A stretch of 64,000 bases of DNA, taken from contig OX457036.1 in NCBI GenBank assembly GCA_949752735.1, positions 12,912,016 through 12,976,015 on the forward strand, read 5' to 3'. The notes under the pieces are model-generated. The model made no database searches. It was not told the origin of the DNA and worked only from the letters and a program-made list of their open reading frames with translations. The stretch comes from Lumbricus terrestris. Lineage: Eukaryota > Annelida > Clitellata > Crassiclitellata > Lumbricidae. This document shows positions 43,672 to 54,506 of this stretch, in pieces. The first letter of the stretch is position 1, and each line of letters opens with the position of its first letter. A program made the position numbers and the translations under genes.

Positions 43672-45385
43672 CCTGAGTTTTATTAAAATCCTCAAGCAGG
43701 AATTTATTATTACATCAAACTAGTACGCCATAATTTATAAAACCTGCGTGCATCGGTTTTGATTGGGCCAATGTTTCCTTGACAACCGCTTCCGGACAGC
43801 TTCTTCTTATAGCGCTATACTTTAGTCGATGGAATGACATCTGTAATGACATAGTTTTGCATTATTTTGCTTTACTACTTGGTATCCAGCTAGTTCACAT
43901 GCGCTATCAGCACTAATAATTAAAAGCAAAAACCAGGGTTTAGTGCAGACGACAGAGTGCAGTAATAGGTTGTCAGTTCACTCTTTAGGCAAGGGCAAGT
44001 ACATGTAGCTATAGTGCCTAAGCTAAACAAATTATTAATATAATCCTTTAGGCCTAATAATAATTAATCTATGCCATATTTCACATATCGCATTGTTCAT
44101 CAGTTTTACACAGGGTTAGAATTGCCGGAGTTGTGGGTTTCAACTCTCCCAGTCATTCAAAGAGCCCCATATAGGCTAATTATAGTAGTCAATTCTTCAC
44201 ACCCCAATTCCAAGTGGATAATGGTCCAAACCCTCAGTTTTTTTTCCACAATTCTTACACTGGTTTTACAAGTCTTGAACATAGGCTAACTGGTAGCCGA
44301 CCTCCTAAAGTTTTTTAAAATGATATTGACCATTCATTTCAGCCTATAGGTCGAATAAAGTAGAACAGGTTCTGTTACGAAACTTACGATTAAGTTATGA
44401 ATCGAGTCGATCATTAGCCTATACTAGGCCTACAATTACCAAGATCTTTGCCTTGGATAGGCGGGATTGACAATGGAAAATGGATTGGCGCTTTAGTGCG
44501 TGCACAATACGTAATCATTCTTGACTCAACAAGCTATATTTATTAGCTATTAGGAATTTAATGTAGGCCTAATGTAAATCTTCGAGAAATTCTCAGCGCC
44601 CACAAAAGTCACGTCAGAGAGACCAGCTTATTAGGTGTCGAAAGCACCAGAAATAAATTAATCTTCGTTTAATTACACAAAATAATCAGGGTGCTATGAC
44701 TATTTACAATGTTTGATAATTACTCAGTGTCTCGGAACGTATAGTTGTTATTCCATTTTAGTATGCTGACGGTGATGTGGCGGACCCTGGCGAAAGCGCC
44801 AGAATTAGTGTGTGTACATATCGTTCGCCAGAGCGCAACGGCGCTGACTCCACTGCATTTAGCACTGAAGTAAATGACACCTATGATATTTTATAGGTCC
44901 GTGTATTCATCTGTTTCCTAATCTGTTATTATTTATCATATTATAGTGAAGAGTTTTTCTTTGGTAAATAGGCCCCAATAGCGGAATCACTCCCTTCGGG
45001 TAGCCTATAATTGCTCCCTACATTTCACAGTAGGCCTAATGATTGTACACTAAGCTATAGGCCTACCATCGGAATTGTTAACTGCAATTAATCACTTTGT
45101 GTACCATTTATGAATGCATAATTGTCTGTTTGATATTTTTGGGATCAATAAACAAGTCGAAGTTGAAGTTGAAGTAATCGTTTGCAGCCGTGCATCTACA
45201 GCTGCGCTATAACATTTTGTAGACAGAGTTGGCACATGACGAACCCAGCTGGCCAATCAGCTGCGCTTGTTTTGTTTTGTGCGGGAGTGGCGGAAAAATA
45301 AAGGAGCGACGAATAACACGTGCTTTAAATTTTTAGTGGGTCGCAGTTCATACGGAAGCCGAAGAAGTCTTGGTCTGTCTGAAAG
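43672..45385. other. Intergenic region between divergent SPEF2 and the 45-kb gene
   Basis: About 1.7 kb with no convincing exon. It holds the SPEF2 promoter motifs, a degraded interspersed repeat at about 44095-44285 that also occurs at 25250-25440, a repeat tail at about 45140-45175 (AATAAA, then GAAGTT units), and a CCAAT box (45253-45257) beside CAGCTG about 130 bp upstream of the next ATG. Confidence 0.5.
43761..43786 (-). promoter_or_regulatory. SPEF2 promoter: CCAAT palindrome plus X-box-like RFX site
   Basis: ATTGGGCCAAT (43762-43772) is an inverted pair of NF-Y CCAAT boxes. It abuts GTTTCCTTGACAAC (43773-43786), which fits the RFX X-box consensus GTNRCCNNRGYAAC at 12 of 14 positions. 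The pair lies about 100 bp upstream of the SPEF2 ATG, the usual place in ciliary genes. The motif match is seen; binding is inferred. Confidence 0.6.
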
Positions 45386-48300
45386 ATGTTCGCTCACGGT
45401 GCAAAAGACGACGAAATTCTACCTACTCCTTCTGCCGAAACGGTGAATTCGTAATTCGTACTATTTTAAGTTAAGCCATAAGTAGAAAATAACCCCTATC
45501 ACATTGCGTAGGATATTGAAATAATGTATTCAGGCCATGGTAGCCTATGCCATATTGTTCATAATAATATGGCTTCTGCCTGTTAGCTAATTAATTATTA
45601 TTGGCATTCGCGTTAAAGCTAATTCTATTTTAATTTGTCCAGACAGCCGACCTTTGTAGTTCTATAGGCTTGTGTGCTCATTCGACCTTGGCACTGTGTA
45701 GAGATGACATATTGTCATTTTCTTGTCTAGACACGAAGTCACATGTCCTAATAAACTCTGTCATAATCTCATCACTGATAGCTTAGTCTCTAAGGAGTTG
45801 ACCGTGCAATGGACAATATTATCGTCCCACCAACAGTTCCTATAGATTATCATCGACTCGAAAAGTACAACTACGACTGCACTACGACTCGGTTTCATGA
45901 ACGGTCCATAGTCGTAATTTACTCTGACTGCATTGCATAAATTGTATGTACAGTGCTTGGACATATTACTGCACATCTCACAATTAGACCATAGATTTCT
46001 CTCCGATGCTATCGATAATTTAATTCCGGAAGTATTTCAGTTGGATACGACCTACTCCATTAACCACCAACGTTCATCTGGTGGTACATAGGCAATGATT
46101 TTCCAAACTTTTATATTATTTGTCGGCCAGTTATAAGGCACATTGCTTAGAGGGGGGCATAATAATATTCTATTCGAAATTCATTATGCAGTGAATGTCT
46201 CCCTGTTTCCCCTGTATGTTTTGTCTGTATTCGTTCTCTGTGCTTGTATACATTAATTATGCTTTATTTAAATAATACTAGAACTTTGCGTGTTGGTTGT
46301 TAGCAAGTCTCACGCATAAATAAAAGTATTTAAAATTGGAATGGGGAAAATTGGATGGTTGAAATGGGATGGGTGGAATGGGATGGGTGAAATGGGATGG
46401 GTGAAATGGGATGGGTGAAATTGGATGGGTGAAATGGGATGGGTGAAATGGGATGGGTGAAATGGGATGGGTGAAATTGGACAGGTGAAATGGGATGGGT
46501 GAAATGGGATGGGTGAAATGGGATGGGTGAAATGGGATGGGTGAAATGGGATGGATGAAATGGGATGGGTGAAATGGGATGGGTGAAATGGGATGGGTGA
46601 AATGGGATGGGTGAAATGGGATGGGTGAAATGGGATGGGTGAAATGGGATGGGTGAAATGGGGTGGGTGAAATGGGGTGGGTGAAATGGGATGGGTGAAA
46701 TGGGATGGGTGAAATGGGATGGGTGAAATGGGATGGGTGAAATGGGATGGGTGAAATGGGATGGGTGAAATTAGATGGGTGAAATTAGATGGGTGAAATT
46801 AGATGGGTGAAATTCAATGGGTGAAATTCAATGGGTGAAATTGGAGCAGGGAAAATGGGAAAATAGAAAAATGGATAGCGATTAAAAATTAGAAAATAAA
46901 TAGCAACTAAAAATTAGAAAATGGATTGCAATTTAAAAATTAGAACATAGATAGTAATTGTATGGTGACTGTAATGCCACTATACAATGTACACTGTATT
47001 GTATGCATGTTGACGTTGTATTAACGAAAAACAGGGAGCCAGGATCTGCTTAAAATTATTTAATAATATAACGATAAATGCAATGCGACCTCTATGTGTC
47101 CGATAACTTCTATAAAACTTTGTCGAAATCATTGCCTTAAGAAGACCAGATGAACGTTGTTGGTTAATGGAGTAGGACAGCCCCATCTGAAATAAATTTC
47201 GGAATTCAACAGTGGATCGCATCGCAGATCGATCCAAGGTCTCATTGTGCGATGATCAGTAATGTGACTAAGTACTGTACATGTAATAAAAGCATGCAGT
47301 CAGTAAATATAATTACGACTATTGGCCGTCCATGAGATTGATTTTTGTAGTCCAGTCCTAATTGTAGTTTCGAGTCGATGATAATGCATGGACTCTTGTT
47401 GGGACGATATTGTCCATTGCACGGTGAAGTCTTTAGAGACTGAGCTACCCGTCAACGAGACTATGATGGAGTTTGGCATTAGGACAAGCGACTGCATGCA
47501 CGTCTTGACAAGAGAATGATGAGATTTCACCACTGCACGATGCCAAGGTCGAGTGCTGATGCAAGTCTGCAGAAGTAAAACAGTAGGTTGTCTGGGTGAA
47601 TAGAAATCGAATTAATTAACGCCAATGCAGGATAGGTAGGGTTTTATTAAGTAGTGTAGTTCCTTGCATATTAATTAGGGTGCTTTCTGTATTTCGCCTT
47701 TCTGATCTAAATATTTGTATCCACTATGTAGCGACTTTTGTAGCTGGTATTTCTTAATATAATTATAATGCAGATTGCACTTTAGTTCAGCTATAGAGGC
47801 TTCTGCAGCCTGTAAGAACCATAAAATAAGAACCATAAAATAGCAATATGAATAAAAAAATATAAAAGTAAAATAGCATATAAGATGTAATGCATCAAGT
47901 AAGAAGATTTTACCTTTGGGTTCTTGGGTACTGCCTAAGTTCTTGTTCTTTCAGATCTCGGAGGAGCTGATCGCGGATTGGGGGACGGTGGAAGATGCGT
48001 GGAATCTCCAACAACGATCGCCTGGATCCGTGGTCATTTCGGCATCACGACGTCTGATGGGTCGTGGACAAAAGTGGGTGATGTATATCGAGCCTCTTGT
48101 TCTTTCAGGTTTTCTTCTAGTTGCCTGGAACAAAAAGCGTCTGGAGCACGACCACTGGATCCCAAAGACGGTGACAGACTGGGATATGGTGGAAAATAGG
48201 TCGAGTATCCGACGCCCAACAATCCTCGACATTGTAGGTTGCGAGGTCGGATGGGTCATGGTTGGTTAGTGCCCTCTTGTGATCGCCATCTTGGTAGGGA

Positions 48301-51300
48301 TGGTGACCATACAAGGGGCGATAGGATTAGCCACCAATTTACAATGTTCTTGTCCTTTCAGTTTCTATTGTAGTGATTCAGAGCATGGAGCAGCAAAAGT
48401 CTGAAGCACACAGGACCTACCGATCATCTGACTGGCCTCACCCCCCTCCCCAGGCCTCACCCTCACCCCAGGCCTCACCCCAGGCCACAGCCCACCCCAG
48501 GCCTCACCCTCCCCCCCAGGCCTCACCCTCCCTCCAGTCCATATGCACGTCCAACCACTAAAAATTACAAAAATTAAAACAAAAGTAAAAATGTTAAAAT
48601 GTAAAAAAAGTAAATGAGCAAAAACCAAAAATGTGAAAAGTAAAATGTTAAATTCAATATAGCGATAACTAAAATCTAAAAAAAAATGTTTAAATGTACA
48701 AAACAAAAATCGTCCGTTCGTTTGCACTCTGACCCCCATTGTTTTTTCCATTCGTTTTCCGTTCTCGTTTTTTCAGGTTCTTTCATTGTAAACAATGATT
48801 GCATTTTAATTGTTTCTGATTCTTTTATTGCTTACATGTATTGTGTTCTTGTTTTATGTTCTTTTACTGTTAATGTAACGGTGTTCTTGTTTTTTAGGTT
48901 CCTTTATTTTTAACGTAACTGTTCTTGTTGATTTAGATTCTTTTATTGTAAATAATGATTGCATTCTTATTGTTTCTGATTCTTTTATTGCTTACATGTA
49001 TTGTGTTTTTTTTAGGTAGGTTCTTTTAATGTTAATGTAACAGTGCTCTTACTCTTCTTTTTTTAGGTTCCTTTACTTTTAACGTAACTGTGTTATCGTT
49101 AATTTAGATTATTTTATTGTAAATAATGATTGCATTCTAATTATTTAGATTCTTTTATTGCTTACATGTATTGTGGGTTTTTTAAGTTCTTTTACTGTTA
49201 ATGTAACAGTGCTCTTCCTCTTCTTTTTTTAGGTTCCTTTACTTTTAACGTAACTGTGTTCTCGTTGATTTAGATTATTTTATTGTAAATAATGATTGCA
49301 TTCTAATTATTCTGATTCTTTTATTGCTTACATGTATTGTGGGTTTTTTTAGGTTCTTTTACTGTTAATGTAACAGTGCTCTTGCTCTTCTTTTTTTAGG
49401 TTCCTTTACTTTTAACGTAACTGTGTTCTCGTTGATTTAGATTATTTTATTGTAAATAATGATTGCATTCTAATTATTCTGATTCTTTTATTGCTTACAT
49501 GTATTGTGGTTTTTTTTAGGTTCTTTTACTGTTAATGTAACAGTGCTCTTCTTTTTTTAGGTTCCTTTACTTTTAACGTAACTGTGTTCTCGTTGATTTA
49601 GATTATTTTATTGTAAATAATGATTGCATTCTAATTATTCGGATTCTTTTATTGCTTACATGTATTGTGGTTTTTTTTAGGTTCTTTTACTGTTAATGTA
49701 ACAGTGCTGTTCCTCTTCTTTTTTTTAGGTTCCTTTACTTTTAACGTAACTGTGTTCTCGTTGATTTAGATTATTTTATTGTAAATAATGATTGCATTCT
49801 AATTATTCTGATTCTTTTATTGCTTACATGTATTGTGGGTTTTTTTAGGTTCTTTTACTGTTAATGTAACAGTGCTCTTTTTCTTTTTTTAGGTTCCTTT
49901 ACTTTTAACGTAACTGTGTTCTTGCTGATTTAGATTATTTAATTGTAAACAATGATTTCATTCTAATTGTTTCTGATTCTTTTATTGCTTACATGTATTG
50001 TGTTGTTTTAGTTTCTTTTACTGTTAATGTAACAGTGCTCTTCCTCTTCTTTTTTAGGTTCCTTTACTTTTAACGTAACTGTGTTCTCGTTGATTTCGAT
50101 TATTTTATTGTAAATAATGATTGCATTCTAATTGTTTCTGATTCTTTTATTGTTAACGTTCATTGCATTCTTATTGTTTCTTATATTGTTTCTGATTCTT
50201 TTTGTTGTTAGGGTAATTGTGTTCTTGTTGTTTCACGTTCTTTTGCTAACTTCGAATGTGTTTTTCTATTGTAGGTAACTCCGCCACAGGGAACTGCAAA
50301 TCTGGAGGGATTTGCAGTTCCCTGCGCCGGTCCTAAGCCCGGATAAAGGAGGAAGGTTTACAATGTTCTTGTCCTTTCAGTTTCTATTGTAGTGATTCAG
50401 AGCATGGAGCAGCAAAAGTCTGAAGCACACAGGACCTGCCGATCATCTGACTGGCCTCACCCCCCTCCCCAGGCCTCACCCTCACCCCAGGCCTCCCCCC
50501 AGGCCACAGCCCACCCCAGGCCTCACCCTCCCCCCAGTCCATATGCACGTCCAACCACTAAAAATTAAAAAAATTAAAACAAAAGTAAAAATGTTAAAAT
50601 GTAAAAAAAAGTAAATGAGCAAAAACCAAAAATGTGAAAAGTAAAATGTTAAATTCAATATAGTGATAACTAAAATCTAAAAAAAATTTTAAATGTACAA
50701 AACAGGTTCTTTCATTGTAAACAATGATTGCATTTTAATTGTTTCTGATTCTTTTATTGCAGGTGGGTGTCGATCCCTGGCAGTAAAACAAAGACGACTG
50801 AAGTTCGATGCCAAACAGAAACGATGTCGGGATACGCCAGCTCGGATGACGCATGGACAAACGAGGTCCGCAAAACCAGTCGTGCAGTTGGGATTGGATC
50901 GGGACCTGCTACCGAAAGAAAGTCGAGACCTGCTGGAGCTTGGAATGGTCGCACTCTCTGGTCGGCGGGAAACTGGAGTTGCTGGAGATGTCAAGATGCT
51001 CATTCAGCGGCCAGCCACGATCTTCTGGATCCTTCTGCCCTCTTGGAATCCTCACAGGTAGCTGAGATCAGCCGGATGACATGTTAATTTGCTAATTGTC
51101 TGTTAATCGTATTTGAATTTTTGATGGATGTGATTCATGATCAACTGATTACTTGATATTGTTAATTAATTAATTAATATTATTAATTAATTATTAATTA
51201 TATAATTAATTAATTAATATTATTTATTAATTAGCATTAATTACTCTATCCTTTGGCCTATTACCAAACATACCAGGCTCGCTCGTGCATTCATTCTTCG

Positions 51301-51798
51301 CTACTACCTACAGAAAACTTGGCTTGGTATTTGCTGGAAGAAATTGCGTCTGCTGCATGTTGTTGAGTTGTTCCATGCGTGAAGTAAACGATTTTGAAAT
51401 TCGTTTGAGCATTTCTTTGGCACAGAGCGCTGCATGATCTGAAACGTCTAGAGTTCCAGACACAATTATAGCTAACAAGGCAATCATTCTTCTTGAATAG
51501 ATTTCAACTCTTAAAGTCAACTCTGTTATTAACTTTGTTTAAATGATGTTTATCGCAGCGGAAAGAAAACGGTGAAGAAGAGCAACGAAGACGGCAAAAG
51601 AAGATGACGGAAACGCAACGCAATCCTGAAGAACTTTTATTGACTGTGCAAAGAACAATTTTATTGACTGTGCAAAGAACATTTTTATTAACTGTGCAAA
51701 GAAAATTTTTACTAACTGTAAAGAACATTTTTATTGACTATGCAAGGAACATTTTTATTAACTGTGTAAATAACATTTTTATTGACTGTGCAAAGTAA
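45386..51798 (+). CDS. Possible divergent gene, 4 exons, 236 aa, product not recognised
   Basis: Exons 45386-45442, 47955-48073, 50763-51057 and 51559-51798 join in phase through GT-AG sites into one open frame. It starts MFAHGAKDDEILPTPSAET and contains ISEELIADWGTVEDAWNLQQ, EVRCQTETMSGYASSDDAW and RKENGEEEQRRRQKK. The last exon runs into a 24-27-bp tandem repeat coding LTVQRT-like units before TAA. A at -3 of the ATG is a good start context. I recognise no domain. The frame of exon 3 is uncertain, because a second frame is also open across 50693-51061 and would splice to a different C-terminus (SGKKTVKKSNEDGKRR then stop). The first exon is only 57 nt, so this may be a lineage-specific gene, a wrong frame, or chance. 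Confidence 0.35.
45655..47585. repeat. Old inverted duplication (~550-bp arms) around a minisatellite
   Basis: 45655-46215 matches the reverse complement of about 47030-47585. Shared stretches include CCGTGCAATGGACAATAT, TTATCATCGACTCGAAA, CTACTCCATTAACCA and AACGTTCATCTGGT, with clear divergence and indels between. The loop holds the 15-bp minisatellite. It lies in intron 1 of the possible plus-strand gene. Confidence 0.75.
46345..46855 (+). repeat. 15-bp minisatellite (GGATGGGTGAAATGG)n
   Basis: About 33 nearly identical tandem copies, with variant units (AATTGGA, AATTAGA, AATTCAA) at both edges, as expected for array ends. Confidence 0.95.
48347..48705 (+). repeat. C-rich duplicated block, copy 1
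   Basis: Contains TTCAGAGCATGGAGCAGCAA, a CCAGGCCTCACCCT minisatellite and an A-rich tail. The same block, with small changes, recurs about 2 kb downstream, on the other side of the 165-bp array. Confidence 0.9.
48765..50200 (+). repeat. Array of ~165-bp units resembling repeated 3' splice sites
   Basis: About eight units, marked by TTGCTTACATGTATTGTG near 48828, 48988, 49158, 49324, 49490, 49650, 49820 and 49984 (period 160-170). Each holds two pyrimidine-rich tracts ending TTTTTAGG. The segment TTCTTTCATTGTAAACAATG also occurs just before the third exon (about 50707), so that acceptor appears to be the end of a repeat unit. Confidence 0.85.
50360..50705 (+). repeat. C-rich duplicated block, copy 2
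   Basis: Near-identical to 48347-48705 in the same orientation, with one CCAGGCCTCACC unit fewer. It lies directly upstream of the TTATTGCAG acceptor of the third exon of the possible gene. Confidence 0.9.
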
Positions 51799-51800
51799 AT
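51635..51800 (+). repeat. ~25-bp tandem repeat at the end of the possible gene
   Basis: About six units of TTTTTATTGACTGTGCAAAG and variants, read as LTVQRT-like peptide repeats in the last exon model. Confidence 0.8.
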
Positions 51801-52604
51801 AAGCATGTAATTCTGAACTTTTATTGTATTGAAGACTTAAGGGCATTTTGGTTCATACGAACATCTCCAAGAACTTGCATTAAACACTGCTGGACTTAAC
51901 ACCTATGCATTCCATCTTCCAACTGAACATTTCCAGTCCCTCTCCCAATCTTGCTCTCCCCTCCAATCATCCTTTGGACTTTAAAATGCCTGTTAATGAG
52001 TTTGCAATATCAGAACTCCTTTTTAATGATGAACGATTAGATTGAAGAAGGCTGCATTTTCCGAGTGTTTCTCCCATTTTCTGAAGAAACTTTTAAAAGC
52101 AGTCATTTTCATTGATATGTACTATATAGTTACTGGATTGCTAATTGCGTATGAAAGTTCGGATTATCGCTCACTCGGGGAATCCCAGAATTCCTAGAGG
52201 CGAACTATAGTAAAGGATAGGCGGCACACCACTTCGCCTTAAAACGCAAATTTCTGGGCAATGTTAACAGAAATGTTTAAAACTAGGGTGGGGATTTTGA
52301 GTTGAGTGACATACAAAACTATCAATCAACTTAACCAAATTGTGCGACCACCGGCCAGATTTCTGGAAAATATCCTTTAAAGTTGACGAATTTAAAATGT
52401 TTTTACATATACAACAAGTACACGCTGCCCATACCGGAAGTCAGAGCTGATTCGCCGTCTGCCGTAGGCCAATAGCCGAAGCTTTACCTATCCAGTAACT
52501 ATATAGTACATATCAAAAGGATAACCAATATCGTTTAGCGCCTTCCTTTACCCAGCCTCGACATATCGAGCATTGGCCCAACATTTAATAAGCGGAGGCT
52601 GTTA
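51799..52604. other. Region between possible gene and minisatellite
   Basis: AT-rich, no convincing gene. Holds the MITE-like element at 52114-52514. Confidence 0.4.
52114..52514. mobile_element. MITE-like element with 24-bp perfect terminal inverted repeats
   Basis: The 24 bases at 52114-52137, containing TATAGTTACTGGA, are exactly complemented at 52491-52514. There is no coding capacity in 401 bp. If the ends are placed at TA|TAGTTACTGG, flanking TA dinucleotides would suit a Tc1/mariner-type MITE; the true ends are uncertain. Confidence 0.7.
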
Positions 52605-54506
52605 AAAAGATGGTGCTAAAGCTTCATAAACCAAGGCCGAGGAAAAGACGGCGGCGGCTCTTCAAATGCCGAGGCGGTGGTTTATATGACGAGGCCGAGA
52701 AAATGAGGGTGGCAGCGGCTCATATCCCGATACTGAGAAAACAAGGGCGGCATCGTTTAAATGCCAAGCCCGAGAAAATGAGGGCGGCGGCGGTTTATAT
52801 GCCGAGGCCGAGAAAATGAGGGTGGTGTTCCATATGCCGAAACCGAGAAAAGAGGGCACCGTTTTATATGCCCAAACCGAGAAAATGAGGGCGGCGGCAT
52901 TTCCTATGCCGAAACCGAGAAAATGAAGGCGGTGGCGGTTTCTGCGCCGAAACCGAGAAAATGAGGGCGGCTGCGTTTCATATGCCGAAACCGAGAAAAT
53001 GAGGGCGGCGGCGTTTCATATGCCGAGGCCGAGGCAATGAAGGCGGTGGCGGTTTATATGCCGAAGCTGAGAAAAAGAGGGCGGCGGCATTTCATGTGCC
53101 GAGGCCGAGAAAATGAAGGCGGCGGCGGTATATATGCCAAAGCCGAGAAAATGAGAGTGGTGTGTCCATATGCCGAAACTGAGAAAATGAGGGCGGCGGC
53201 GTTTCCTATGCCGAAACCGAAAAAATGAGGGCGGCTGAGTTTCATATGCCGAAACCGAAAAAATGAGGGCGGCTGAGTTTCATATGCCGAAACCGAGAAA
53301 ATGAGGGCGGCGGCGTTTCATTAGCCGAAACCGAGAAATGAGGGCGGCTGCGTTTCATATGCCGAAACCGAGAAAATGAGGGCGGCGGGGTTTCATATGC
53401 CGAGGCCGAGACAACGAAGGCGGTGGCGTTTCCTATGCCGAAACCGAAAAAATGAACGCGGTGGCGGTTTATGCGCCTAAACCGAGAGAATGAGAGCGTT
53501 GGGTTTCATATGCCGAAACCGAGAAAATGAGGGCGGCGGCGTTTCATAAGCCGAAACCGAGAAAATGAGGGCGGCGGCGTTTCATATGCCGAAACCGAGA
53601 AAATGAGGGCGGCGGCGTTTCATATGCCGAAACCGAGAAAATGAAGGCGGCGGCGGTAGGCCTATATATGCCGAAACCGAGAAAATGAGGGCGGCGGCGT
53701 TTCATATGCCGAAACCGAGAAAATGAGGGCGGCGGCGGTATATATGCCGAAACCGAGAAAATGAGGGCGGCGGCGGTATATATGCCGAAACCGAGAAAAT
53801 GAGGGCGGCGGCGGTATATATGCCGAAACCGAGAAAATGAGGGCGGCGGCGGTATATATGCCGAAACCGAGAAAATGAGGGCGGCGGCGTTTCATATGCC
53901 GAAACCGAGAAAATGAAGGCGGCGGCGGTAGGCCTATATATGCCGAAACCGAGAAAATGAGGGCGGCGGCGTTTCATATGCCGAAACCGAGAAAATGAGG
54001 GCGGCGGCGTTTCCTATGCCGAAACCGAAAAAATTAACGCGGTGGCGGTTTATGCGCCTAAACCGAGAGAATGAGAGCGTTGGGTTTCATATGCCGAAAC
54101 CGAGAAAATGAGGGCGGCGGCGTTTCATAAGCCGAAACCGAGAAAATGAGGGCGGCGGCGTTTCATATGCCGAAACCGAGAAAATGAGGGCGGCGGCGTT
54201 TCATATGCCGAAACCGAGAAAATGAAGGCGGCGGCGGTAGGCCTATATATGCCGAAACCGAGAAAATGAGGGCGGCGGCGTTTCATATGCCGAAACCGAG
54301 AAAATGAGGGCGGCGGCGTTTCCTATGCCGAAACCGAAAAAATTAACGCGGTGGCGGTTTATGCGCCTAAACCGAGAGAATGAGAGCGTTGGGTTTCATA
54401 TGCCGAAACCGAGAAAATGAGGGCGGCGGCGTTTCATAAGCCGAAACCGAGAAAATGAGGGCGGCGGCGTTTCATATGCCGAAACCGAGAAAATGAGGGC
54501 GGCGGC
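52605..54506 (+). repeat. GC-rich 38-bp minisatellite with higher-order units
   Basis: About 50 copies of a unit containing GCCGAAACCGAGAAAATGAG followed by GGCGGCGGCG and TTTCATAT. Variant units recur in blocks: the set with AACGCGGTGGCGGTTTATGC, GAGAGCGTTGGG and CATAAGCC appears near 53455, 54035 and 54343, the last two ~308 bp apart. The left third is more diverged. Open frames on both strands are repeat by-products. Confidence 0.92.

Noticed and set aside
47916..48269. Single-exon 117-codon plus frame beginning MGSWVLPK
   Set aside because: Its first codons lie in the pyrimidine-rich acceptor region of candidate exon 2, and the later part after the GTGGGT donor has no support.
48034..48314. 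Minus-strand frames sharing an HDPSD phrase, considered as a separate gene
   Set aside because: They come from two short similar stretches around GATGGGTC; no splice structure or longer frame supports them.
53662..53977. Frames reading RRPHFLGFGIY and FSVSAYETPPPSFSRF repeats
   Set aside because: A 38-bp unit read on the minus strand; the frame is open only because the unit lacks stops, and variant units break it.
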